From Stenotrophomonas sp. 610A2 (GTDB taxonomy: Bacteria; Pseudomonadota; Gammaproteobacteria; Xanthomonadales; Xanthomonadaceae): 64,000 bases of DNA. Below the pieces are notes generated by a model. It searched no databases, was not told where the DNA came from, and was given only the letters and a program-made list of their open reading frames with translations. Where the stretch lies: contig NZ_CP130832.1 of the NCBI RefSeq assembly GCF_030549615.1, positions 3,534,001 through 3,598,000 on the forward strand. Reading direction: 5' to 3'. A program made the translations under genes and the position numbers. Shown here piece after piece: positions 1 through 9,009 of this stretch. Position 1 is the stretch's first letter. The number at the start of each line of letters is the position of its first letter.

Positions 1-322
1 TGGCGCGGATGCTGCTGGACAAGTCCATCACGATCACCAACGGCGTCTTCGATTCCCACAGCGGTTGTTCCAGCTGACGCCAGCTCGGCCCGGCCAGGGC
101 GAGCACTGCCAGCACCAGGCCAAGTGCCAGTACAACGCTGCCCCACCAACCGCGCTTTCCACCATCGCTCAACAGCTGCGCCAACAAATGCGGGTCCACC
201 GCATCGTGCCAACGCGCACTGCGCCGGCGCCGCCACCAACTGCCCGCCAGCGCGGCCGGCACCAGCAACAAGGCCCACAACCACTCCGGGCGCAGAAAGT
301 GCAGATCCTGCCAATTGATCAT
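1..322 (-). CDS. VWA domain protein, BatB-like (partial, 3' end outside window)
   Basis: Only the first 107 residues are inside the window. The protein begins MINWQDLHFLRPEWLWALLL, has an N-terminal hydrophobic segment, an Arg-rich cytoplasmic stretch and a second hydrophobic segment (VLALGLVLAVLALAG). It then enters a von Willebrand A domain with the start of a MIDAS metal site (VIVMDLSSSI) just before the window edge. The ATG overlaps the TGA of the upstream VWA gene as ATGA, so the two are translationally coupled. Membrane VWA pairs of this kind accompany MoxR ATPases and DUF58 proteins (Bat-type operons) and are thought to act in envelope stress or protein-complex assembly. The exact role here is unknown. 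Confidence 0.85.
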   Translation of the reverse strand, partial: MINWQDLHFLRPEWLWALLLVPAALAGSWWRRRRSARWHDAVDPHLLAQLLSDGGKRGWWGSVVLALGLVLAVLALAGPSWRQLEQPLWESKTPLVIVMDLSSSIRA

Positions 323-1320
323 TGCCGCAGCCCCCGCCAAGCCAGTCCCAGCATCCCCAACAGCAGCGACACCGCCAACGGCAATGGATAGCGTTCAATA
401 CGCGGTCGCACCGCAGGGCCTGCATCCTTCACCGGTTCCAGTCGATCCAGCTCGGCATAGATATTGACCAGTTCATCGGTATCGCGGGCGCGGAAGAAAC
501 GCCCGCCGGTTTCGTCGGCGACCTTGGTCAAGGTGGCTTCATCGACCTGGTCATCGGCACCCGGCAGCTTTACCCCAAACAAGGACATGCCGCCGCTGCC
601 ACCAAAGGCGATGGTGTAGACGCGCACGCCTTCGGCCTTGGCCAGCTCGGCTGCCTTCAGCGGCTCCAGGACACCTGCGGTATTCACGCCGTCGGTCAGC
701 ACGATCAATACCCGCTGCCCTTGCGGCTGTTCGCGCAGGCGCTTGACCGACAAGGCAATCGCATCGCCCAGTGCCGTCTCACGGCCGGCCAGCCCGACCA
801 CGCTGTCGCGCAGCTGATCGCGCACTGTGGCGCGATCGGCGGTCAGCGGAGTCAAGGCGTAAGCGCGCTGGCCGAATACCAGCAGGCCAATGCGGTCACC
901 CTCGCGCCGATCAAGAAAGTCCGCCAGCACGGCTTTGGCAGCGGTCAGCCGGTCGACGACCTGGCCACCGAGCTGCATGTCCGGCTCGCTCATGCTGCCG
1001 GACAGATCCACCGCCAGCATCATCTGCCGCCCCTGCCGTGGTGGCTCGATCGGTTCACCCAGTTGCTGCGGGCGCGCCACTGCGGCACACAGGCACAGCC
1101 ACGCCAGCCACAACAGCAACGTCTGCAGCACCGCGCCGGCACGCGACGGCGTGTGATCCTGCAGCAGCGTCGCGTCGTAAGGCACGCGCAAGGCAGCACC
1201 GCTTTGTTCGCGCAACGGCCACAACAACATCAACAACGGCAATGGCAGCGCCAGCCATGCCCACGGCCAGGCGAAGCTCGGCAGCAGGTCCAACCAATTG
1301 GCAAGCATGTCCTGCATCAA
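319..1320 (-). CDS. VWA domain membrane protein, BatA-like
   Basis: 333 residues. Two hydrophobic segments lie near the N-terminus (SFAWPWAWLALPLPLLMLLW and a second around residues 60-80), and one lies at the C-terminus (LPLAVSLLLGMLGLAW). Between them is a VWA domain with an intact MIDAS motif, MLAVDLSGSMSE, and a later TDG motif (LIVLTDGVNTAG). This predicts an inner-membrane protein with a periplasmic or cytoplasmic metal-dependent adhesion domain. It overlaps the DUF4381 gene upstream and the second VWA gene downstream by 4 nt each, so it is part of the MoxR-DUF58-DUF4381-VWA-VWA operon. Family knowledge links such operons to MoxR chaperone function. The client protein cannot be inferred. 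Confidence 0.93.
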   Translation of the reverse strand: MMQDMLANWLDLLPSFAWPWAWLALPLPLLMLLWPLREQSGAALRVPYDATLLQDHTPSRAGAVLQTLLLWLAWLCLCAAVARPQQLGEPIEPPRQGRQMMLAVDLSGSMSEPDMQLGGQVVDRLTAAKAVLADFLDRREGDRIGLLVFGQRAYALTPLTADRATVRDQLRDSVVGLAGRETALGDAIALSVKRLREQPQGQRVLIVLTDGVNTAGVLEPLKAAELAKAEGVRVYTIAFGGSGGMSLFGVKLPGADDQVDEATLTKVADETGGRFFRARDTDELVNIYAELDRLEPVKDAGPAVRPRIERYPLPLAVSLLLGMLGLAWRGLRQ

Positions 1321-1769
1321 CGTTGCCCTGCCATCAATTCCAGGAAACGCACACGGGCCAGCTTGCAGACACGATCAACGTGGTCAGCTTCGAGCTGCGG
1401 GCGGAAACCACCATCCAGCAGTAGCCGGCCTTCGCCGCGGCTGAAATCCTTGCGTTTCGGGCCATCGAGAAAGTGCAGCCATGCATCGCCCTGCAACTGC
1501 ACCGTCTGCGGATCAAGCCGCCGCGCCGCACGACGCAGCAGTTCCGAGGCTGCGGCCAATCGTGCTGGCCCTTGTTGCGCTGCCTGCACCTGCCGGTCGA
1601 ACAACATCTTCCAGCGCTGCAATCGGCGTCGACGGATCAGATAGATCGAGGACACGATCACTGCGATCAGCACGATCGCGCCAATCAGCAGCCACCAGCC
1701 CGGCGCCAGTGGCCACCAGGCAGGTGCCGCCGGCAGATGTACATCACGCAGCGGTAGTTGTGCGGCCAT
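1317..1769 (-). CDS. DUF4381 family membrane protein
   Basis: 150 residues. The N-terminus (LRDVHLPAAPAWWPLAPGWW) is the typical DUF4381 opening. It is followed by one transmembrane helix (LLIGAIVLIAVIVSSIYLI), a basic patch (RRRRLQRW) and a cytoplasmic helical region. It overlaps the DUF58 stop by one base (TGATG) and the VWA start by 4 bases. DUF4381 proteins occur almost only between DUF58 and VWA genes in MoxR operons. The function is unknown, but membrane anchoring of the complex is plausible. Confidence 0.88.
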   Translation of the reverse strand: MAAQLPLRDVHLPAAPAWWPLAPGWWLLIGAIVLIAVIVSSIYLIRRRRLQRWKMLFDRQVQAAQQGPARLAAASELLRRAARRLDPQTVQLQGDAWLHFLDGPKRKDFSRGEGRLLLDGGFRPQLEADHVDRVCKLARVRFLELMAGQR

Positions 1770-2692
1770 CAGCCTACGCTCCGGTTCGGCGAGACACCCA
1801 GCCAGGCATCGCTGGCGTCATCGGTGACCAAGGTACTCACGCGGATGCGGCGGCCCGGCAATTGCCGGCACAAGGCCTCGACGGGACCGATCAATGCGTC
1901 GTGCCAAGCCTCGCGCACGTTGGACGAGGCCAGGTCCAGTTGTATGCGGCCCGAGCGTGTCGCCAACGGCAGCACGCATTGCGGTGGCGAAATTTCCAGG
2001 GGATCGAGCAGCAACACCAACTCCACTTCCACATGCATCGCCAGCGCCGACCAGGTCGCTGCAGGCACACTCTGCGCGCTCACCGGATCAGCCAATACCA
2101 CCGCACGCGCACCCGGGTGCAGCACCCGAGCGGCCTGTTCCAATGCCAATTGCAGGCCGCCGTCATCGGCCGGGCGCTCGCCATACCAGCGCACCAGGGC
2201 ATCGAGCGCCCGCAGCACACCACGTGTTCCGCCTGCCGGCGGTACCAAGGCCTGCTGCGCCGAACCGCGCAGCGCGGCGATGCGATCACCGTCGCGCAAT
2301 GCCGACCATGCTGCCACTGCGCCGGCGCGTGCCGCCTGCACCGACTTGAAGCGTACCCGCGTGCCGAAATACAAGGCAGGTGCGGTATCGGCGATCAACA
2401 AGGTGACCCGCTCGCGCTCTGTCTGGAAGGTCTTGGTATGCGTGGCGTCTGTACGTGCAGTGAGCTTCCAGTCGATATGCCGCGCATCATCGCCCGGCAC
2501 ATATTCACGCGACTCGGCGTATTCCATGCCGCGGCCACGCAGCATCGACGCAGCGCGCCCGCTTACCGCGTAATGCCCGCGTCGGGCCTTGCGGCCGCCA
2601 TTGGCGGCACCGCGCAGCGCGATCAGTTCGGCCAACTGCGGACGGACACCGTCTTCGGCAGGCAATGCCTGCTTGAGCTCGGGGACAGTCAT
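1769..2692 (-). CDS. DUF58 domain-containing protein
   Basis: About 307 residues from the ATG giving MTVPELKQALP. A GTG 27 bases upstream would add 9 residues, and neither start has a strong ribosome-binding site. The DUF58 signature is clear: GRGMEYAESREYVPGDDARHIDWKLTART followed by KTFQTERER. It also has a degenerate VWA-like fold downstream (LLIADTAPALYF). It sits directly after the MoxR ATPase with a 67-nt gap. DUF58 proteins are the usual partner of MoxR ATPases. No membrane segment is evident in this short version, so it is probably cytoplasmic. Confidence 0.9.
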   Translation of the reverse strand: MTVPELKQALPAEDGVRPQLAELIALRGAANGGRKARRGHYAVSGRAASMLRGRGMEYAESREYVPGDDARHIDWKLTARTDATHTKTFQTERERVTLLIADTAPALYFGTRVRFKSVQAARAGAVAAWSALRDGDRIAALRGSAQQALVPPAGGTRGVLRALDALVRWYGERPADDGGLQLALEQAARVLHPGARAVVLADPVSAQSVPAATWSALAMHVEVELVLLLDPLEISPPQCVLPLATRSGRIQLDLASSNVREAWHDALIGPVEALCRQLPGRRIRVSTLVTDDASDAWLGVSPNRSVG

Positions 2693-2759
2693 CGTCGATC
2701 CGATTGCGGGCGCAACCACGTCGTCATTTCAACGGCGGCGAACGTCATCGCGCACGGCC

Positions 2760-3779
2760 TCAAGGCAGCGGGACGCATTCAAGCAAGGCAGCGACCAGAC
2801 GCTCACCGTCCCAACCTTCAGCCGCTGCTTCGTAGCTGGGCAGCACGCGATGGCGCAGTACGTCGGCGGCGACGCCACGCACGTCGTCCGGGGTCACGTA
2901 ATCGCGGTTGGCCAGCCAGGCGCGGGCGCGGGCGCAGCGCTCCAGCGCGATCGAACCACGCGGGCTTGCACCCCAGGCAATGCGCTTGGCGAGCTTGGCG
3001 TCGTAGGCACTGGCATCACGCGATGCCAGCACCAGCGCAACCAGGTAGCGCTCCAGCTGCGGTGCCATATGCAGTTCCAGCACTTCACGCCGCGCCTGCT
3101 CGATTTTCTGCAGGGAGATCTTCTCGATTGCCACCTGCTGGGGCCGCATTGCGCGCAAGGCGCGCTCACGGGCCAGGCGCAGAATTTCGGTTTCGGCGCT
3201 GGCATCCGGGTAGCCGATGCGCACGTGCATCAGGAAACGGTCCAGCTGCGCCTCCGGCAGCGGGAAGGTGCCTTCCTGCTCGATCGGGTTCTGCGTCGCC
3301 ATCACCAGGAACACGTCCGGCAAGGGGTAGGTATTGCGACCGACCGTCACCTGCCGCTCACCCATCGCTTCGAGCAGGGCCGACTGTACCTTGGCCGGCG
3401 CGCGGTTGATTTCATCGGCCAACAGGATGGGATGGAAGATCGGCCCGGCCTGGAATTCGAACCGGCCTTCCTGCGAGCGCCAGATATCGGTGCCGGTAAG
3501 GTCGGCCGGCAACAGGTCCGGGGTGAACTGGATGCGCGCGAAGCTGGCGTCGATGCGCGAGGCCAAGGCCCGGATGGCGGTGGTCTTGGCCAGGCCCGGT
3601 GCGCCCTCAACCAGCAGGTGACCATCGGCAAGCAGCGCGGTCAGCAAACGGTCGACCAGCAACGACTGGCCAACGATCTCGCTGGCCAGGGCGTCGCGCA
3701 ACGCGGTGAATTCCTGATGCAGGCCGCTGTCGCGGACCGGCGCTTCGTCTTGATTAGGCAGCACGGGAGGAAGGTTCAT
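2760..3779 (-). CDS. MoxR family AAA+ ATPase
   Basis: 339 residues. Walker A is GAPGLAKT (around residue 80) and Walker B is ILLADEINRA. A sensor region (VMATQNPIEQEGTFPLPEAQLDRF) and a C-terminal AAA lid follow, as in MoxR/RavA-type chaperone ATPases. It is the first gene of the operon leading to DUF58, DUF4381 and two VWA proteins. It probably remodels or activates a protein complex with the VWA proteins. A terminator for pilQ lies directly upstream (3834-3863), so this operon is transcribed separately from the pil genes. Confidence 0.95.
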   Translation of the reverse strand: MNLPPVLPNQDEAPVRDSGLHQEFTALRDALASEIVGQSLLVDRLLTALLADGHLLVEGAPGLAKTTAIRALASRIDASFARIQFTPDLLPADLTGTDIWRSQEGRFEFQAGPIFHPILLADEINRAPAKVQSALLEAMGERQVTVGRNTYPLPDVFLVMATQNPIEQEGTFPLPEAQLDRFLMHVRIGYPDASAETEILRLARERALRAMRPQQVAIEKISLQKIEQARREVLELHMAPQLERYLVALVLASRDASAYDAKLAKRIAWGASPRGSIALERCARARAWLANRDYVTPDDVRGVAADVLRHRVLPSYEAAAEGWDGERLVAALLECVPLP

Positions 3780-3833
3780 AGGCGCAGTTTGACTGATCTG
3801 CGATGAAATGGTTCCAAACGCCGTCCGGCAAAC

Positions 3834-3863
3834 GGAAAAGGGCCGCTAGCGCGGCCCTTTTCC
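3834..3863 (-). terminator. Rho-independent terminator after pilQ
   Basis: A perfect 13-bp inverted repeat (GGAAAAGGGCCGC / GCGGCCCTTTTCC) with a TAGC loop lies 18 nt past the pilQ stop and upstream of the MoxR gene. The T residues are partly inside the stem on the minus strand. Confidence 0.8.
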
Positions 3864-3880
3864 TCAACTACAACAACTGC

Positions 3881-5770
3881 TTACTGGGCGGCCTTGGCCA
3901 CGCGCAGGATCTTCGGGGTCACGAACACCAGCAACTCCGCCTTGTCCTTGCTGCGACCGCGCTGCTTGAACAGATTGCCGAGGAACGGAATGTCACCCAG
4001 GAACGGAACCTTGGCGACGCTTTCCTTGTCGCTGAACTCATAGACGCCACCAATGACCACGGTCTGGCCGTCGTCCACCAACACTGCAGTATTGATCTCA
4101 CGGCGGTTGATGATCGGAACCACGCCGAAGTTCTCAACCGGCAGATAGCTGTCAACCTCGTCCTTCTTGACATTCATGTTCAGGAAGACGCGATTGTCCT
4201 GGGTGATGGTCGGCGTGACCTTCAGTTCCAGCAGCACTTCCTTGAACTGCACGTTCGGTGTGGCAGCAACACCACCAGTACCGCCGGTGATGGTGACGTA
4301 GCCAATTTCCTTACCCTGTTTGATCACACCTTCGCGCTGGTTGGCGGTGACGATGCGGGGATTGGAAATGACTTCACCACGAGCTTCTTCCTGCAGAGCC
4401 GAAAGCTCCAGATCAAGGTTGAAATTCGTGCCAAGCAGCGTATAGGCAAGGCTGGGGGCCGGACCCGAAGTGAACGTGCCAGCGGGCAGATTCACGTTGA
4501 GACCGCGAGTAGTGCTTCCAGCGCCGTTGGTGGTACTGCCAATGGTGGCGTTATTGTCACCACCGTTGTAGGCGTGCTTGCCGCCGATACCAAACTTGGC
4601 ACCAAGGTCACGGGCAAACGTGTCGTTTGCGATGACGATGCGTCCCTCAATAAGCACCTGGTCGACCGGGCGATCAATAACCGCGATCAGCTCACGCATC
4701 TGCGCGACCTTCTTCGGGATATCACTGATCATCAAGGTGTTGGTGCGCTCATCGGCAACCAGACGACCACGCGGAGACAGGAAGCCGTTCTCGTTCTCGG
4801 TCTGACCGCCACCACCTGAACCACCAGAGTTATTCGCGTTACCGACGCCCTTGGCCTCGGTGATTGCCTTGAAGATGGCGTTTGCGCTGTGGTAATTGAT
4901 CTGCACGTAATCGGTGATCAGATCCGATTTGTTCTCGATCGCGATTCGGGCGTCTTCCTTGTCCTGCTCGAACTTGGCCAGCTCCGGCTGCGGTGCAACC
5001 CAGACCACACCACCGTCGCGACGCTTGTCCAGGCCCTTGGCACGCAGCACGATGTCCAGCGCCTGGTCCCACGGCACATTGACCAGACGCAGGGTCACAT
5101 TGCCCTGCACCGTGTCGGAGGCCACCACGTTGAGGTTGGACTCCTCGGCGATCAACTGCAGTACGGTGCGCACCGGCACGTCCTGGAAGTTGAAGGTCAC
5201 CGGGCGACCGCTATAACCACGTGCAGCAACGGTGGCAGCTGCCTGCGCCACCGTCTTGGAGGTCACCGCGCCGGTAGCCACATCGGCCTTGCGTGGGGTG
5301 ATCTCGACCACGTACTCATTGCCGGTCTGGTAGGCCAGCGAATCGAATGCGCCATTGGTGCTGAGCACCAGCTGCGAACCCTGCCCCGAGGGCTTGGCGT
5401 CGATGCGCTGCACCGGCGTGGCAAAGTCCACGACGTTGAGCGGACGCTGCAGTTCGGCCGGCAACATGGCATTGCCAACGTCGATCACGACGTTGTTGCC
5501 CTGGTTGCGCAAGTCAGGGCTGGCACCCTGTCCGTCGAACTGCATGATCAACCGCCCGGCACCATCATCGCCGCGCTTGAAGTCGATCTTGGTTACGGAA
5601 ACCGCTGTCACCGCCTGCGAGGTGGCCGCGGCTGCGCCGCCGACACCCGCAACAGGCTGTGCTGCGTAAGAAGAGCCGCACACCGCTGCCAACGCCACTC
5701 CCAAGGCGCAGACGCGGACCAGTGCATGGCGCCGGATGGGACGCAGGCTCAGGGCTTTGGTAAAAGTCAT
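3881..5770 (-). CDS. pilQ: Type IV pilus secretin PilQ
   Basis: 629 residues. It has a signal peptide (ALVRVCALGVALAAVCGSSYA), then an AMIN domain (about 55-160, for example LIMQFDGQGASPDLRNQGNN). An STN/secretin N0 domain follows (PVTFNFQDVPVRTVLQLIAE), then an N1-type domain with a Gly-rich loop (NNSGGSGGGGQTENE). The C-terminal secretin barrel carries VPIINRREINTAVLVDDGQTVVIGG. It forms the outer-membrane channel for the pilus fibre. It is the last gene of pilMNOPQ, 19 nt after pilP, with a strong terminator behind it. Length and domain order are normal. Confidence 0.98.
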   Translation of the reverse strand: MTFTKALSLRPIRRHALVRVCALGVALAAVCGSSYAAQPVAGVGGAAAATSQAVTAVSVTKIDFKRGDDGAGRLIMQFDGQGASPDLRNQGNNVVIDVGNAMLPAELQRPLNVVDFATPVQRIDAKPSGQGSQLVLSTNGAFDSLAYQTGNEYVVEITPRKADVATGAVTSKTVAQAAATVAARGYSGRPVTFNFQDVPVRTVLQLIAEESNLNVVASDTVQGNVTLRLVNVPWDQALDIVLRAKGLDKRRDGGVVWVAPQPELAKFEQDKEDARIAIENKSDLITDYVQINYHSANAIFKAITEAKGVGNANNSGGSGGGGQTENENGFLSPRGRLVADERTNTLMISDIPKKVAQMRELIAVIDRPVDQVLIEGRIVIANDTFARDLGAKFGIGGKHAYNGGDNNATIGSTTNGAGSTTRGLNVNLPAGTFTSGPAPSLAYTLLGTNFNLDLELSALQEEARGEVISNPRIVTANQREGVIKQGKEIGYVTITGGTGGVAATPNVQFKEVLLELKVTPTITQDNRVFLNMNVKKDEVDSYLPVENFGVVPIINRREINTAVLVDDGQTVVIGGVYEFSDKESVAKVPFLGDIPFLGNLFKQRGRSKDKAELLVFVTPKILRVAKAAQ

Positions 5771-5789
5771 CGTGCTATCCCCTAATCAA

Positions 5790-6320
5790 TCAACGATCGT
5801 CCAGTGCGAGCGAGGCTGGGCGTTCCAGCCAGCCACCCGCACCGTCCGGCACCAGTTCAATAAGCTCAATCCCGTCTTCGCGCACGCCAGTTACACGGCC
5901 ATCGCTCTGGCCCATGTACACCCCGGGACGTACACGGTAGGTGACCTTGTCCGGCCCCATCACCAGCGCTACCGCACCAGCGCCGCTGCCAATCGTGCCG
6001 ACCATGTCCAGACTGTCGAGCGGGAAGCCTTCAAGCGGCTCCTTGCGACGGTTCGGATCGGGCCGCAGCTGGCTGTTGCCGTCGTCGGAGACCCATGCAT
6101 CGCTGAACGGATCGCGCAGGCCCTGGGCCGAGTATTCGAACGTCTCGAACTGCTGCATGACCGGCAACGGCGGCAGCGGTTCGGCTGGACGTGCGCGCGT
6201 ATCGGCGGTCCACTTTTCAAGGTTGGGCGCGTCACCAGGCGTACTGGTGATGCCGCGGGCACAACCGCCCAGCATCACCACGCAGACCACGCCCAAAGCC
6301 AGGGAAGAAACATTACGCAT
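5790..6320 (-). CDS. pilP: Type IV pilus inner-membrane lipoprotein PilP
   Basis: 176 residues. A lipoprotein signal ends in the lipobox LGGC (Cys20). The mature part has the PilP pattern: a disordered linker (WTADTRARPAEPLPPLP), the conserved YSAQGLRDPF segment, then a beta-sandwich domain with DMVGTIGSGAGAVALV and VYMGQSDGRVTGVREDGIELIEL. PilP bridges the PilN-PilO inner-membrane complex to the PilQ secretin. It starts 2 nt after pilO ends. Confidence 0.97.
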   Translation of the reverse strand: MRNVSSLALGVVCVVMLGGCARGITSTPGDAPNLEKWTADTRARPAEPLPPLPVMQQFETFEYSAQGLRDPFSDAWVSDDGNSQLRPDPNRRKEPLEGFPLDSLDMVGTIGSGAGAVALVMGPDKVTYRVRPGVYMGQSDGRVTGVREDGIELIELVPDGAGGWLERPASLALDDR

Positions 6321-6322
6321 GA

Positions 6323-6985
6323 TTACTTCCCTCCCTTTTTCTGCGCGTCGGCAGCGGCTTTTTCCTGCTCCGCCAACTCGGTGTCATCCAGGTAGCGATA
6401 GGTCTTGACCGTGCCGGACAGTTCCAGTGCACCACCCGCCGTAATCACGCCCTGCCCGCCCTTGGGCTGCAGATTGATGTCGTGCATGGTCAGAATGACC
6501 ACGCGCGGCAGCGATGCGACGCCGCTTACGAACGCACCAAACTGGTGGTAGCTGCCTACCAGACGCAGCGCAATCGGCTTTTCGGCGTAGAACTCTTTCA
6601 ATGTCTCATCGCCCGGCTTGAACAATTCATTGTTCAGGCCACTGGACAACGCGGTCTGTGAAACGTCGATGATCAGATCCGGCATCTCGGTCTTGCTGGG
6701 CAGCTGCCGCAGCATCTGCTGCAACACCTGCTCCATCTGCGCCAACTGCTGCTTCAAGGGCTCCAGGTTGACCGCGCGCTTCTGTTCTTCCTCGAAACTC
6801 TGACGCAGCGTCGCCTCTTTGTTCACCAGCTCTTCCAGCTCCCCTCTCTGGCCACTGATGACCAGCAGGTAACACAAGCCGATGATGAGCAGCGAAAGAA
6901 ACGCGCAGAACACCATCTTCGCGTTGCGTGGCCAGGCACCGATATTGTTGAAATCCAGGTCTTTGGTATTGAATTTCTTGCTCAC
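6323..6985 (-). CDS. pilO: Type IV pilus assembly protein PilO
   Basis: 220 residues. A short cytoplasmic N-terminus (DLDFNNIGAWPRNAKM) is followed by one transmembrane helix (VFCAFLSLLIIGLCYLLVI). A long coiled coil (about 60-105) and a periplasmic ferredoxin-like domain follow. The start overlaps the pilN stop by 4 nt. It dimerises with PilN in the alignment subcomplex. The C-terminus is Lys/Ala-rich, which is common in xanthomonads. Confidence 0.97.
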   Translation of the reverse strand: MSKKFNTKDLDFNNIGAWPRNAKMVFCAFLSLLIIGLCYLLVISGQRGELEELVNKEATLRQSFEEEQKRAVNLEPLKQQLAQMEQVLQQMLRQLPSKTEMPDLIIDVSQTALSSGLNNELFKPGDETLKEFYAEKPIALRLVGSYHQFGAFVSGVASLPRVVILTMHDINLQPKGGQGVITAGGALELSGTVKTYRYLDDTELAEQEKAAADAQKKGGK

Positions 6986-7736
6986 GAGCGAGCCTCCTTC
7001 TGCGCCGGTGCCGCTGCCGGTGCTGTCTCGCCCTTCGGCGTCCCAGCCCCACTGGCAGGCGCGGCTGGCACTACCGGCGGCGCAGCAGCAGGAGCAACTG
7101 GTGCAGCTGCCGCGGCGGGATCAGCAGCAACCGCTGCATCACCGGCTTCGGCCTGGCCGTCGCCCGGCGCTGGCAGTTGAACCTTCAACGTGAACACATA
7201 CGGCAAGGACTTGATGTCGACCACGGGGCCGCCAGCAGCTTTCGCATCCTGCGCACGTGCCTCGATGATCGTCAGTTCCGGATTCCTCATCCAGCCCGAG
7301 GTTTCAAGGTTGCGCATGTAGGCACTGACGCGTGCATTGGACTGGGTGCGGCCTTCCAGGGTCAGCGTGTCGCCTTCCTGCTTGAGTGCCGTCAACACCA
7401 CGCCATCGGGGATGGTGCGTACCAGCGAATCGAACAGATGCACCATCTGCGAACGCTTGCCCTGCAGTTCCTCGATCACCTTCTTGCGGTCAAGCAGACG
7501 CTTCTTCTGCACGTCCAGGCGATCGATTTCCTTGTTCTGCTCCTTGACCTTGGCAATCTCTGCTTCAAGGTAGGCGTTGCGCTCGTTCTGCCCGCTGATC
7601 TGCTGGCTGAAGAAGAACCACAGCAAGCCAGACAGCACCACGCCACTGAGCGCGGCAAAGCCGAGCATCCCGTAGAACTCGCGCTGACGCTGTTTGCGGC
7701 GCTCCTCGCGCCACGGCAATAGGTTGATCCGTGCCA

Positions 7737-7737
<1 letters not shown>
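6982..7737 (-). CDS. pilN: Type IV pilus assembly protein PilN
   Basis: 251 residues. It opens with MARINLLPWREERRKQRQ, which contains the conserved INLLPWR motif that binds PilM in the cytoplasm. One transmembrane helix follows (LGFAALSGVVLSGLLWFFF), then a coiled coil and a periplasmic domain. Beyond about residue 200 there is an Ala/Pro-rich tail of low complexity, longer than in Pseudomonas PilN. It overlaps pilM by 1 nt and pilO by 4 nt. Confidence 0.97.
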
Positions 7738-8921
<1,184 letters not shown>

Positions 8922-9009
8922 TCATTTGCTCTCCCCAGGACGCGGCCCCAGCCGCTCCCCTGCGTAATCTATACTCTGCGGCTACAAAAACCGCAATCGG
9001 GACTTCTGG